Assembly (NCBI GenBank): GCA_003427395.1
Contig: BFEA01000017.1
Span: 1,092,698-1,114,430 of the forward strand
Direction of reading: 5' to 3'
Length of the DNA stretch: 21,733 nt
Origin: Chara braunii
Taxonomy: Eukaryota > Streptophyta > Charophyceae > Charales > Characeae
Position 1 is the first letter of the stretch. Every line of letters begins with the position of its first letter. The position numbers and the translations under genes are program-made. This document shows, piece by piece, positions 8,098-18,403 of this stretch. The notes below the pieces were generated by a model that ran no database searches, was not told the origin of the DNA, and saw only the letters and a program-made list of their open reading frames with translations.

Positions 8098-9055
8098 TCA
8101 AGTTTCTGTAAGAGTGAGAAACGACAGGGGAGGCAATAGAGCTGAGCTAGGTTTAGTACTCTCGATATTCAAACAAAAAGAAAGTGAGGTTCGATGGATT
8201 ACTCGAAAATCTTCGTTTGCTTTCTGAACAAAGAGTCGAACATGCTCACTCAACTCTTCTTCAGTTGGCATATGATTGAAAAGCTCCGCGTAATCTCTCT
8301 CATCTTATTCATCTTTCTCAAAAGGAAGATACTGTTGCTTTCTTGTGGCGAGATAACCTCCAACTCGTCTAACTTTGTCTCCTAAGTATCCTGTGTACCG
8401 ATCATCCCAATTCGTACTACTTTTTCTATTGCCACCTTTTTTTTTCAAGGGGCGCATGAAAATACACAAGGGAACAATTTGTGGCTTACCTCCGGTGTGT
8501 GTGAGAATCATTTGCCGCAAATCGAAGTGCAAGCGCGTGCCTACAGCCATCGCCCAGGGCAATCCCAACAACACGGAATATGATTGCACATCGATTACTA
8601 ACGTGTTCATCAGCACATGCACTCGCCCAACCTTCATGGCCACATTTTCGATCATCCCTACAATTTTCATGGTTTCCTCATCGACCAAGAGAGTTGTCTT
8701 TTACGGAGACAGGAAGGATGGAGTTTAGTCGTCCGGTCTTTTGCACCGTATTGAGTAAAAGCGCCGCGACAAATGAACCCGTGGCAATCAAGGCGTTAAA
8801 CGACTTTCCCCAGACTTCACAATCACACTCAACACTCTTCCACAACACCGGTCAAACATAGATGAAATGATCGTTCTCCACATATTAAGAAATTGTTGCC
8901 ACACGAGTGGATTCTGGCGCCTCAACAACTAATTTCTTAGAAATCATTATCATCTCAGAGTCTGAACACCGATAGAAACTGGGAAACTGGGTACATGATT
9001 CCAGGGATGCTAATTGCTCTTCTGATTGAAGTTGTGATGATTTGGTTCTTAGTTG
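8098..9055 (-). pseudogene. LTR-retrotransposon gag-pol fragment with a retropepsin-like protease (antisense)
   Basis: Read on the minus strand from ~9055 down, the frame is coherent for about 315 codons. It has stops at 8885-8887 (TAA) and 8852-8854 (TGA), a frameshift between 8703 and 8681, a TAA at 8305-8307, and a final TGA at 8098-8100. The protease is recognised from ALIATGSFVAALLL (~8745-8786), which corresponds to the LxDTG flap-side active-site strand. It is also recognised from the later SYSVLLGLPWAMAVG (~8540-8585), the ILGxPW-type signature of Ty3-like pol proteins. The catalytic Asp appears as Ala (GCC). No reverse transcriptase, integrase or LTR is seen, so it is a truncated, dead copy. 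Its 5' edge abuts a SINE-like repeat. Confidence 0.75.
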
Positions 9056-9330
9056 GCTGATGCCAGAACAGCACTGGCTAGGTCTATGGGGTGTGGCCCT
9101 GTAACCTGCTTTCGGAGAAGCATGAGACCCTGGCAGTGAGATCTGGGGACTCGCCGACGGTGGAAGGCAATTCAGTAGCTAACTAGGGGCTGCTACTAGG
9201 ACAACGAAGGTCGGAGCTGGGGTAGGTCGTGCTGCCCTGTACCCTGCATGTTGGGGATGTGACGCCGGGTAGGCCTGGTAGTATGGTCAGGACAGCTAGG
9301 TTTGGTGTAGGTTAGGCTCTTAGTGCCACT
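9056..9330 (+). mobile_element. SINE-like repeat, family 1, uninterrupted copy
   Basis: This stretch aligns along its length with 17218-17345 joined to 17755-17900. Shared blocks include TGGCCCTGTAACCTG, GAGATCTGGGGA, GGAAGGCAAT-CAG, GCTGCCCT, GGTAGGCCTGGTAGT (AGGCCTGGTAGT in the other copy) and CAGGACAGCTA. The second copy ends in an A-tail of about 20, which indicates a retroposon. No clear poly-A remains here and I could not define a target duplication. It separates the gag-pol fragment from the LINE. Confidence 0.65.
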
Positions 9331-9401
9331 TCGGAAGGTGGGTGCTTGGTTGATGTGGTGATATAACTTGTTAATAAAATTCAAAGGAATTACACTCAAG
9401 C

Positions 9402-12063
9402 ATGGATTACTTCAAGCTGTTACAGATTCCGGGTTCAGGATTTCAGTTGCAATCTAGGACGATCTCAAACTTTCAGTTGCAACATAGGATGATGGACAAA
9501 GTACAAAATAGAAATGAGTTGTACACCCGGCACGCCAGCAACAGGGTGTTTTATGACGACGCCGCTTTCAAATCAACCAACGAAAAGATCGCATGGCTTC
9601 GGAGACTCCTGGCCTCCCTGAGAGGGAACGCGGAGGAAGCACAGGACCTGTTTTTGCTCCAACCACTATCCACGACGACCATCACGGTCGTCTGTCGACA
9701 TGAAGCGGACAAACGACAAAGGGACGGGTGGCGTTCAATACGATGCGACAGGTCTGAGGTGCGTATTTACCCTTGGTCTCCTCCCAGACAACAGAAACCG
9801 GAAGAAAAAAGGCAACAGATGATGACTGATCACTTTTGGGTAGAATTTCGCCATGTCCCTGTTGAAATCCAAGCCACCTTGATCCACGATTTTGGGGAGA
9901 AGTACAATATAATCGATTTTATTGACCCTCTTCCCCCCCACGTGGCGAGACGTGATGATTACCTGATGCTGGCAATTGACCTGCCTGAAAACCAACCCTT
10001 TCCGATCGACGATATAATCCCCTTCTACATGGGAAACAAGGAATTCAAAGTGCACACGGCCCATAAACTCAGGCCTTGGTGCTTTAAATGCTATGCGTAC
10101 GGACACTTGTACACAGAGTCCGCCTGTCCTCACCACCCGATCAATCAAAGCAGAGCAACAGGCAGACTGTCCCAGGATCCCTTCCGCAGTACACATTGGC
10201 ATACTGTGGACCCTGGGCACGAGGGGTGGGTTTTTATAGACAAAAAAGACGAGACAGGTAAGACCATAGGCTCGACCTGGGACAAACAGGGCGACCCGGA
10301 CTCTCAATCGAAACCTCCGGCGTCATGGGTCCCCCCCAAAACAGTTGAATCCCATCTGCAGCTCACTACCTCCCCGGGTCAGGGCAAGGCGCGCCTCCCC
10401 GCCCCCCCCCCCACCACCGTCACCAAGGAACCAGCAACCGTTACCAAGGAACTAGCAAACAGGTCACATCGCCATTCTAAAAGATGGGCTCGACCTGGAT
10501 CCGAGAAACTACATGGAAGACCTGTCAGATGGTGAGAAAACCAACGATGGCAAGATAGCCAAAGGCAAGGCCAAGTGTTCAGACCACGGAAGGCGGCCTC
10601 CGCAATAGACGACAAACTGGGAGAACACAAATAGGTTCTCAGCATTGGCTAGCGCAAAGGGGGTCGACGTCGAAGAACAACAAAAGGGGCAGAAAAATGA
10701 ACAACTGCAGATGAAGACAAGCCTGGAAAATGCAGGGCAAAGAGGGGTTGAGGAAAGGTAAGAAACGAAGGGGAGTGGAGATGAGGAGCAGGAAAAAGAT
10801 AAAATGCAGGGGAATGCCAGGGGACACCTTTGGACCGGAACAACATACCCATATGGTGGGACCTTCGGGTCCCTTCTCGAGGGTGAGGAAAATCCGATCG
10901 CCCTCCCCAACACTCAGAACACAGGCTTACCCCCCCCCCCTGTGTCGCGAGCAGTGAAATCACAGGAAAAGACTCCCTCCAAAATAGGAACGGAAATAGA
11001 GTGGGGGGGACAGGCTCGGAAGAACAGGCGCAGTCTGAAACGACGACATAAGAAGAGGCGCAGTCTGAAACGACGACACAGCTTGAAACCGACCTATTTC
11101 TGGAGGCCCTTGGGCCCCAACCCATGGATATAGAGGAACCCCAATCCTCCCTCCCTCCTCCCCCTGACGTAGAAACAATGGAGGTAGACAGACAGGAGGA
11201 AACAACATCCCCCCCGGCGGGAATGGCAATTGAACAAAAGCTGCAAGCGATAGCGGACTGGTTGTCGGACGGCCTCAAGGCACAACATGGGAATGGCTCC
11301 TTTTTGGGACCGTACTTACATAGAGCTATTCAACATGCTAGACCACAGCTCGACAGTAAGGGGAACCGTAGAGGAAGGCCCTTTGAAGCACATCTCGTGG
11401 TCGGAGCTCTTCCAACATATCAGACAGATTGCTTGGGTGCACTTCCGTCCACCGGAACAACCCCCGGGGGCAGAAGAGGGCGGGAACAGTGTGGCCCCCC
11501 CAACACAACCTGGCCCCGCAGACGAGACAAAAAAAGAGGACGGGCCACCAAAAGAACAGCGGACCGAAAAACTCAGAAATCTAATTGTGTCGGGACGTTA
11601 TGAGGCCTCGCTCTCCAAGGAGGGGGGAGTGATAGCTATCCCCCTGCGCCATGCGGGGGACAGAATGGAGATTGGCCTCACGCCCACATCGGGAGGTTTC
11701 ACCCTGCCAGGTTGGAGGTTTACCAACCGATGGTCCCTCCCCAGTCTCAGAGAAAACGATTTTAATAACAAAGCGGAGTCCTTCATCAGCAGGAATTATC
11801 CAGTTGGGGCAAAAGAAATGCTACCCCAGTTTGAGGGGATACAAAGGGTAGCAACAACAGACCTCTTCATCCTGTTTGACGAAGACAAAACCTCTAACCT
11901 GCGGTGGTTCACCCACGCTGCACTCATGGACCTTCGCACACAACACGTAAGAGCCAGCTCCTTTTGGCCAGCAGAGGATTTACACACGTGCCTCACGAAA
12001 ATACTTAGATACAGGCTGTTGTGCACAATAGATTGGTCCTCAAAACAATGGAGACGAATATAA
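9402..12063 (+). pseudogene. LINE ORF1 (gag-like, zinc-knuckle RNA-binding protein), frameshifted
   Basis: The ATG at 9402 opens 377 codons containing a CCHC-type knuckle: Cys227, Cys230, His235 and Cys242 (WCFKCYAYGHLYTESAC, spacing C-x2-C-x4-H-x6-C). Such proteins bind LINE RNA in the retrotransposition particle. Sense moves to frame 1 near 10475 (DPRNYMEDLSDGEKTNDG). It meets a TAG at 10606 and a TAA at 10759, returns to frame 3 by ~10980 (E/Q/T-rich, with a 10-residue duplication SEEQAQSETT/EEAQSETTTQ split by a TAA), and ends in frame 1 at the TAA at 12061-12063. The last 258-codon piece (11287-12063) is a C-terminal domain I cannot name. A 30-bp duplication lies near 9441-9500. At least three indels are needed to restore one frame. 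Confidence 0.8.
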
Positions 12064-12097
12064 AACAAAAGGGGGAGAAAAATAATAATAAATTTCA

Positions 12098-13042
12098 ATG
12101 TGTGCAGCAATGGGGAAGGACCTGGATACCTTGTACTGCAGAAACCCAGAATGGCAGAGCTGTCTGAAGAGGGCAGACTTAGACTTGCGGTCACTAAATG
12201 TGAACGATATTGCCACACACAACCCCCCTAAATGCCAGGCGATATGTGACCAACTGAGGGGAGTGGGGGGTAGGAGGTGGCCAGACGTGATCTGCATACA
12301 GGAGACACACCTCCTGGACACCCCCGACCATCATAGAGCGCATTGAAACGTGTGGCCACACCAGTCCTATAGAGCACATGCAGTAACACCAGCATCCGCA
12401 GGTGTGGCGATCTGGATCCCGCCAGAATCCAGAGTTGAGGTGGTGCACTGGGCCGCTGATGAACTACATGGCCGGTGGGTTTCCATTCTGGCGATGCTGG
12501 AACTGGAACTCATATGCATCTTCTGCGTGTATGCCCCCAACACAACAATAGAAAGGGAGGGCTTCTTCAACCATCTAGCCTCACTCCCACCTCAAGGCAT
12601 CCCGCTAACCTTTGCTGGCGATTTCAACGCGACCCCGGACAGATGGATGGACAGATGGAACCCACAAGGTGACTACCCCCAATATGTGGAGGAGGATGAA
12701 AGAACCATCTCACATTTTAGCGCGGCTCTTTCCCTGATCGACGCATATCGCCACCTACACCCACAGGAACGAGTCTACACCTGCCTTCGCACTAATGACC
12801 CTAGCAGGCATACGAAATCTCGGATCGACCTGGTCCTGATCTCGACAACCATACGGAACGCCCTGCAACTCTCGGTCATATTTTCGCAAAGCCCATACCC
12901 AGGCCTTGGTCATTGCAAATGTGGCATCATTCTCACCTTTCGTAAGCGTCCCGATCAAGGGTCGGGTTATTACAAACTAAACACACCACTGTTAAAAGTT
13001 GAGGGCTTTCGGAATTTCACAAGAGACATGTGGGCTTGTTGA
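12098..13042 (+). pseudogene. LINE ORF2, AP-endonuclease (EEP) domain
   Basis: The ATG at 12098 starts ORF2. The apurinic-endonuclease-like nickase motifs appear in order: SLNVND (Asn35), DVICIQETHL (Glu69, metal-binding), SAGVAIW, ICIFCVYAPN, LTFAGDFNATPD (GDFN near 12617-12630) and SRIDLVLIS (~12819-12845). The final motif, usually SDH, reads GLGH at 12905-12913, so the catalytic Asp is replaced by Gly. A TGA at 12344-12346 interrupts the frame (RAH, stop, NVWPH), and another TGA at 13040-13042 ends this stretch, yet sense continues in the same frame. Both fit Trp codons lost by G-to-A change. Confidence 0.9.
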
Positions 13043-14816
13043 CACAACCATATGAACCATTTTGAATCAGAAATCCAATGGTTTACAAATGGCTTGTTCT
13101 TCCTGGCCAAGAAATGCAAAGATTATTCAAAGATGGTTGCGAATCAACGATACTTCCGAGAAATGGAGACCCACAGCCAACTTCACAACCTGGTCTCCCA
13201 GGACACTTCAGTGGAGCACATGAATACCATCCAACAGCTAAAAGACCAATTGCTTCAGTATGCCCAATACAGATGGCAAGGGGTTCGAATCAGAAGCAAA
13301 CTCGCAAAATGGACCACTAAGGGAACCATGGACTCACAATTTTTCAGTCTTGCATCAATCCAAGCCCAACGCACAACAATAGAGGTTTTTCTTGATCCTA
13401 CAATTGGTGATCTAGCCACAACCATAGTACACTGCGTAAAGATAGCCAGAACGTTTTTCCAAGACTTTTTCTCATCCCACATCCCTCAGCCACAGGATCC
13501 CCGGCACCTTGCAAAAGTGGACAGGTTCCTCAACCCTATGGAGAATCACCTATCGGCTAAGCAGAGGGAAAGGATAGAACGCAGAATAACTAAAGAGGAA
13601 ATATGGACTGCATTGCTGCAAATGGATGAGGAAAAGACGCCGGGTATAGATGATTTCCCGAAAGAATTTTGGGAAACCATGTGGCCGCACCTTTCCGATG
13701 ACTTGATGCAATTCTACGAGGAAGTTTGGAACACTGGGGAGATGGGCGAAATGGTGGGACAAGGGGTGCTCTCCTTGCTCCATAAAAAAAGGAGACAGGA
13801 TGAATATACGCAATTATCGTCCGATCACCCTCCTGACAGTGGTCTACAAGATGTTGTCCAAGGCACTAGCCAATCGTATAATAGAGGTGGTGGAAGACCT
13901 GGTGCACCCACCACAAACGGGGTTCATCCGCAACAGAAACATCCAAGAAAACATTCTCCTAATCCATGATGTAATCAATTTGGCACGCAGGGACAAAAGT
14001 AATGCTGCATTGGTCTTTATAGACTTTGAGAAAGCATATGACCATGTTGATTGGACCTTTCTGGACAAATGCTAGGAAATATTCAACTTTGGCCCTTCTT
14101 TCCGAAGATGGATTAAGACCCTGCACAAGAACGTCACCACTAAGGTGCAGATAAATGGCAACCTGGCCCCGGAAATAAAACTCCACAGATCAGTCAGGCA
14201 GGGTGATCCGACAGCCCCCTTTCTATTCGTCCTCATCATAGAGGCTCTATCAGCCAACCTACACAACAGCAGGAACCTGAAGAAGATCAGCCTGTCCGGA
14301 ATCCCGGATGAAGCCGTCCCGATTTGCTCGCTGTTCGCCGACGATCTGACAATTATGACAGATGCAACACCTGAAAACATGGAGGAGATAAAAAGACTAA
14401 TGGATAGATTTTGCGCCCTCTCAGATATGACCATCAACTCGGGTCAAAAAACACAGGGTTGGTGGATCCACCACCAAGGGGGCCGTCCCCCGGAAGAGCC
14501 GCGCATCTCATGGATCCCTCAGCATGCGCCTGTTAGGGTCCTGGGGGTGAAAATGTCGGCATATGGCCGGCCGCCAGATAACGATGAATGGATCACGGCC
14601 CCGACGCTGGCTAAATTCGCCCTCTGGGACCGCAAGCACACATCCTTCTTCGGAAGGGCCCTGGTAATCAATAACGTGGTTCTTGCCACACTATGGTACA
14701 AATCTGTTCTATGGCCGGTCAGCGAAGTGGCCCACAGAGCCCTTAGGCGAAAGGTGACAGCATATCTATGGAGAGGGGATAGTCAGATTACCAACGCCAT
14801 GAGCAGAGTGGCATGA
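13043..14816 (+). pseudogene. LINE ORF2, reverse transcriptase domain
   Basis: The linker and fingers begin in frame 2 (HNHMNHFESEIQWF, then ITKEEIWTALLQMDEEKTPG). At an A7 run (13784-13790) the frame shifts. Removing one A joins LLHKK to GDRMNIRNYRPITLL, so this is a single-base insertion. Frame 3 then gives the core motifs: NYRPITLL (~13812), QTGFIRNRNI, ALVFIDFEKAYD (motif A, Asp near 14022), SVRQGDPTAPFLFVLIIE (motif B, ~14191-14244) and LFADDLTIM (motif C, Asp-Asp at 14340-14345). The catalytic aspartates are intact. A TAG at 14073-14075 and a TGA at 14814-14816 break the frame. The latter lies at a Trp position just before DTVVHPKAQGGLGI, a conserved thumb segment. Confidence 0.92.
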
Positions 14817-16595
14817 GACACTGTGGTCCATCCCAAAGCCCAGGGAGGGTTGGGTATCCTAGACCCCCCCACTCAGACACAGGCATTGAGTCTAATGTGG
14901 TGCGGCTGATTTTCGAGTCATCCCAACAGTGGAAACCACTGGCTATGAGACAGATAGCACACCTGGCCCCAAAATCTCCCCCAGAGGTAGACCCGCTGAG
15001 ATGGCTAGACGACAGATATTGGAAGGTCCCGAGGGGTCAGCGGGATGATCTGTGGCCACGACTCATCAAAACCTGGAGAAAACTCCCCCCCCTCCTACCA
15101 CCCACCCCCGGACAGGTGGGAGGAAGTGGCAAGACAACCCCTATTTGGGAACCGATGGATCACAAACTCACACAGCCAAATCTTCTGCAGTTCGGACTCA
15201 CCATGGAAGGGTTGGGTCAAGAATGGGATCACCAGAGTAGGGGATCTTTGGGACGACCTCGGGAAAGATTGGAAAACATCGGAACAAATGAAAGGACTCC
15301 TCCGCTACTGCCACAACTTTGAAACTGCAGTGGAGGAACTCCTGGAGGCCTTCCCTCTGGCCTGACTCCACATCCTGCGTAAGGGCCCACAATTGCAAGA
15401 GGGGGACTGGGTAAATACCAATGACTCCACTAAACGTGTAGGTCTTGTTCACCAAGTGCGATCAGAGGATGGCCAGGTTGAGGGATATCGAGTGGGAAAG
15501 GACGGGTGGTTGACAGGCAGCACAGACCCCTTTATATGGGTTTCCAAAGCCCGGCTCCACCGAGTGAGAGTATACGGCGAGGGGGAAGGGCAAAGAGTTT
15601 TCAGGCCCGAGACCCCGCTGAGCGAGCTCCCCCTGGACCCGGTGGAGTGGGTGTGGAACCCGCCAGCCTACCCCAGGATACACGGTTTAAAGCCTGTGCC
15701 CCTCTGGAATATGACAGTTAAAACTTCTTATCAAAAGCTCAGAATTAAAAAAGTGGTGAGGGATACGGTCCGGGACCGCTGGCAGCGGCACTTGAATATA
15801 GACAGACAACTGCTGGCGCCCATCAGATGATTCAAGGACTGCAAATGAGGGCCAGCTAAGATTACATCCTTACAATGGCAAATCATACACCGCTGTCTCC
15901 CTACCAACAGCTGGCTGATAGACCACACCCACTTGGAACAGCAAGGGCGAGCACTACCTTGGTGCCCTCGGTGTCTTCTAACCTTCCCAACACGGAAAAG
16001 AGAAGAAGCAATAGAGCACATTTTTCTCCAATGCCCGGTGGCAGTAGCGACATGGAGGTGGTGGGAGAGAGTATTGCGACACATGGTCCCGGGACACGCA
16101 TGGCCATGGGAATGGAGGGCGATTCTGCTGGGCCACTGTCCGGACCTCCAAAGCCAGACCTTCGCATGGAACATGTTCCACCTGGGACGACGAGCAATCC
16201 TGTGGGTCATATGGTGGCAACGCTATGCCCTGGCCATGGATAAGGTGATGGTGGATGGAGAAGAAAAAAAGGAATACCTCAAACAGCAGTTACAATTGGA
16301 ACTGTCTCGACTGTGGGCAGTAACAAAACAGACATTAGACTCCCTTCATCAACCAAAAGACATCGCAACAGTGATTAGGAGGGAGGGGTGGGTAGCAGAG
16401 GTGGTTTGGTCCGGCCCTTGGGATACACAGATTCAGCCGGAAAACGATCCTGTTAGAGCAAGGCCTCACCGGGACTACCACCTGGTGTTTAAGGACTGGA
16501 CTGCGATCAGCCCGGATATCCCTCTACGCCCGGCAGAAGACTTTGCAGATCCATTCCCGCCCCATCACCAAGCAATTGAAGAATGGGTGGGATAG
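14817..16595 (+). pseudogene. LINE ORF2, C-terminal connection and zf-RVT zinc-finger domain
   Basis: Sense passes from frame 3 (PKAQGGLGILDPPTQ) to frame 2 near 14900 (VVRLIFESSQQWKPLAMRQI). It returns to frame 3 near a C8 run at ~15087 (DRWEEVARQPLFGNRWITN). It then runs to the TAG at 16593-16595 through TGA codons at 15363, 15828 and 15846. The last two interrupt the stretch ending APIR, FKDCK, GPAKITSLQWQIIHR, where Trp fits well. The zinc-binding reverse-transcriptase finger is at ~15963-16034: ALPWCPRCLLTF and EHIFLQCPV (C-x2-C ... H-x4-C). It is followed by a helical Trp-rich tail ending in HHQAIEEWVG. This domain is typical of plant LINE ORF2. Confidence 0.88.
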
Positions 16596-16809
16596 TCAAT
16601 TCCGGGGCCCCCACCTTTTTTTCTTTTCAGATTGAGTTCAAAACCCTGTGCAATCTAACTTTAGGCTCTTGTCAGAACAGGTCAGTCATCTCAAAAATGG
16701 GACAGGCAGGAGCTGGGGAACGGCGGGAGTACCCACTGGTGCCCCCTGGTGGTCCTCCCCTTGGGCCCCGGCGGTGCGGCAGGAAGAGGCAGGATGACAA
16801 TGATTTGGT
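16596..16809. other. LINE 3' flank or UTR, no clear poly-A
   Basis: It starts with a C4/T8-rich run (16609-16627) and has no coding content I can support. The LINE 3' end must fall in or near this stretch, but no A-tail or target duplication is visible, so it may be truncated or overlain by the SINE-like sequence that follows. Confidence 0.4.
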
Positions 16810-17174
16810 ACGGGACGCTGGACCCGGTTTCCAGCTCTGTGGCATCGCTAGCAACAAAGACAGTGGAGGGAGTCAGCAGAGAGAGTGGAAATCTGGCGCC
16901 AAAATTAGGGTGAAGAGGCTCCCCCCCTGCTCAGTCAATCCCCTGTCCTCCAGGGCGATCAATGCTGGCAGGTTCTGCTTGCGGACTTTCTGGGATATTC
17001 TGAGTATCCTAATTGTATCACAATCACTAGGGACGCTGGACCCGTTTTCCAGCAGGTGACGCTCCCCACCAATAGATGGAGCCTATCCCCAGGTGCTAGC
17101 GGTGTCTGCTCTTATCAGCATTGCTAGCACTGGAGGGACAGTTTCAAAAAAAAAAAGAAAAAAAAAAAAGAAAG
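16810..17174 (+). mobile_element. SINE-like repeat, family 2: a partial head and a copy with an A-rich tail
   Basis: The block GGGACGCTGGACCC-TTTCCAG occurs at 16812-16834 and again at 17030-17052. The second copy continues into GACGCTCCCCACCAATAGATG and ends in an A-rich tail at 17146-17174. Related blocks occur at 18236-18310 and, inverted, at 19537-19665. The recurring CTCCCCACNAATAGAT core plus A-tail supports a short retroposon. GCATYGCTAGCA is also shared between 16843 and 17118, so the first part may be a nested or duplicated piece. No Pol III boxes are assigned. Confidence 0.5.
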
Positions 17175-17204
17175 ATCTGATGCCAAATGTAGCTGCGATG
17201 TTGA

Positions 17205-17960
17205 ATGGTTTAGGTTAGCCAATGCCAGAACGACGCTGGTCGATGCTGGGGCACTGGCATTGGCCCTGTAACCTGTTTATGCAGGAGCTTGAGACGTCGG
17301 TAGAGAGATCTGGGGATTGTCGAGGGAGGAAGGCAATCCAGCGGCAGCCACACTGGGAAGTACAAAACTCACGAGACACGGATGCCACGGACTACTTGAC
17401 CGCAGCCACCGAACACACATGTACAATAGTACACCACTCACTTCACACTTCGCACACCTCACACAGGATATACAGTATACAGCATTACCAAAGAAGATAG
17501 CACTCTGTGCACACAGTTTACTCAGTATACACTCATACATACATACTGCATACCACACATTGACTCCACGACATCCTCATTCACACTCATTCACATTCTC
17601 ATTTACAAATGATACACATATTACATCACACGAACATCACCCAGACATCACTATTGGCAGGAAGGTGATATAGGAATAACTACCGCAAACGAAAAATTTA
17701 ATGGGGTGACACATCCAATTTGCAAACCACAGCTCTGATCCAAAAAAGAAAAAAAGGCAATCCAGTGGCCAACCGGGGTTGTTGCCAGGACAATGAAGCT
17801 CGGAGGGTGGCCGCGCTGCCCTCTAGCCTAGCATGTTTGGAGCGTGAGGCTGGGTATAGGCCTGGTAGTGTTAGCAGGACAGCTAATATTGTGATAGGAT
17901 CAATCATTGCGTGGTAGGATTTGGTAGAAGTAGAGCTAGAAAAAAAAAAAAAAAAAAAAA
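17205..17960 (+). mobile_element. SINE-like repeat, family 1, A-tailed copy split by an insertion
   Basis: The left part (17205-17345) and right part (17755-17960) together match the uninterrupted copy at 9056-9330. The right part ends in a run of about 20 A (17940-17960), which marks the 3' end of a retroposon. The interruption is the element listed at 17346-17754. Shared landmarks with the first copy are GGCCCTGTAACCTG (17263), GAGATCTGGGGA (17306), AGGCCTGGTAGT (17858) and AGGACAGCTA (17876). Confidence 0.7.
17346..17754 (+). mobile_element. A-tailed ~410-bp insertion with ~15-bp target-site duplication
   Basis: AGGCAATCCAGCGGC at 17331-17345 is repeated as AGGCAATCCAGTGGC at 17755-17769. 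The sequence between them ends in an A-rich run (AAAAAAGAAAAA, 17742-17754) directly before the second copy. That is the structure left by LINE-driven retroposition. The inserted sequence is CA/TCACA-rich (CACTCACTTCACACTTCGCA near 17433) and has no recognised coding region. It could be a retroposed transcript or a 5'-truncated element. Confidence 0.65.
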
Positions 17961-18082
17961 GTTAAGGAGGAGAAGTTGTTCATGAATTTGCATAGCATTT
18001 TCTGAAAACTTTCTGAGCTAAAGCAAGGTAATGCCTTTGCCATCTTAAAAAAATCCATTAAACAAATGCTTAATGTAATTTC

Positions 18083-18233
18083 TTAAACCACCAGTACTTG
18101 GGCACTGCGCGCCGCGCGGGCCGCCCAAATCTCGAAGCAGCGCGGGCTGTCGATTCGATTTATCGACGGCCCGCCGGCCGCGGAAATCGCGTAGCGTTAA
18201 TGCTAAGGCGTCGCCCAAGTACTGGTGGTTTAA
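18083..18233. mobile_element. MITE with perfect 22-bp inverted ends and TTAA flanks
   Basis: 18082-18103 and 18213-18234 are exact reverse complements over 22 bases (core ACCACCAGTACTTGGGC). Each end is bounded by TTAA (18083-18086 and 18230-18233), the target of piggyBac-type transposases. Inside is a GC-rich hairpin, GGGCTGTCGA at 18144-18153 against TCGACGGCCC at 18163-18172, with a 9-nt loop. There is no coding capacity. A related element is at 21115-21324. The superfamily is inferred from TTAA only. Confidence 0.8.
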
Positions 18234-18235
18234 GT

Positions 18236-18310
18236 GACGCTGGGCCCGGTGCTGCTCCCCACAAATAGATGGAGTATTTTTGTCAAAAAAAAGAAAGAAA
18301 ACAAAAAAGG
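18236..18310 (+). mobile_element. SINE-like repeat, family 2, 3' fragment
   Basis: GACGCTGGGCCCGGTGCTGC followed by TCCCCACAAATAGATGGAG and an A-rich tail (18283-18308) matches the copy at 17030-17174 and the inverted one at 19537-19665. It abuts the right end of the TTAA-flanked MITE. Confidence 0.5.
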
Positions 18311-18403
18311 GTCCAATCCTTGAACCACTCAAGGTTGCTGACCCTAGTAGTTAGCCTGATTACCATGAGTGTGAGGGTCTGTAATGACCTGCAAAATCAC
18401 AGA

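Larger units (their letters stand above)
9402..16620 (+). mobile_element. Near full-length but inactive LINE (non-LTR retrotransposon), zf-RVT plant L1-like type
   Basis: Two consecutive coding relics in the same orientation define the element: ORF1 with a zinc knuckle and ORF2 with AP endonuclease, reverse transcriptase and zf-RVT zinc finger. These are the parts needed for target-primed reverse transcription. The 5' boundary is not fixed, since sequence from ~9331 could be 5' UTR. The 3' boundary is also not fixed, since no clear poly-A follows the ORF2 stop at 16593-16595. ORF1 and ORF2 are separated by 34 bp of A-rich sequence. Several frameshifts and at least seven nonsense codons show it is dead. 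Confidence 0.92.

Noticed and set aside
12344-15848. Reassigned genetic code with TGA read as Trp
   Set aside because: TGG is used freely for Trp in the same frames, TAG and TAA stops also interrupt them, and several frameshifts coexist. Decay of mobile elements explains the stops better.
15901-16220. Minus-strand and alternative frames over the zf-RVT region
   Set aside because: They are shadows of the LINE ORF2 zinc-finger segment, which has a clear C-x2-C ... H-x4-C pattern.
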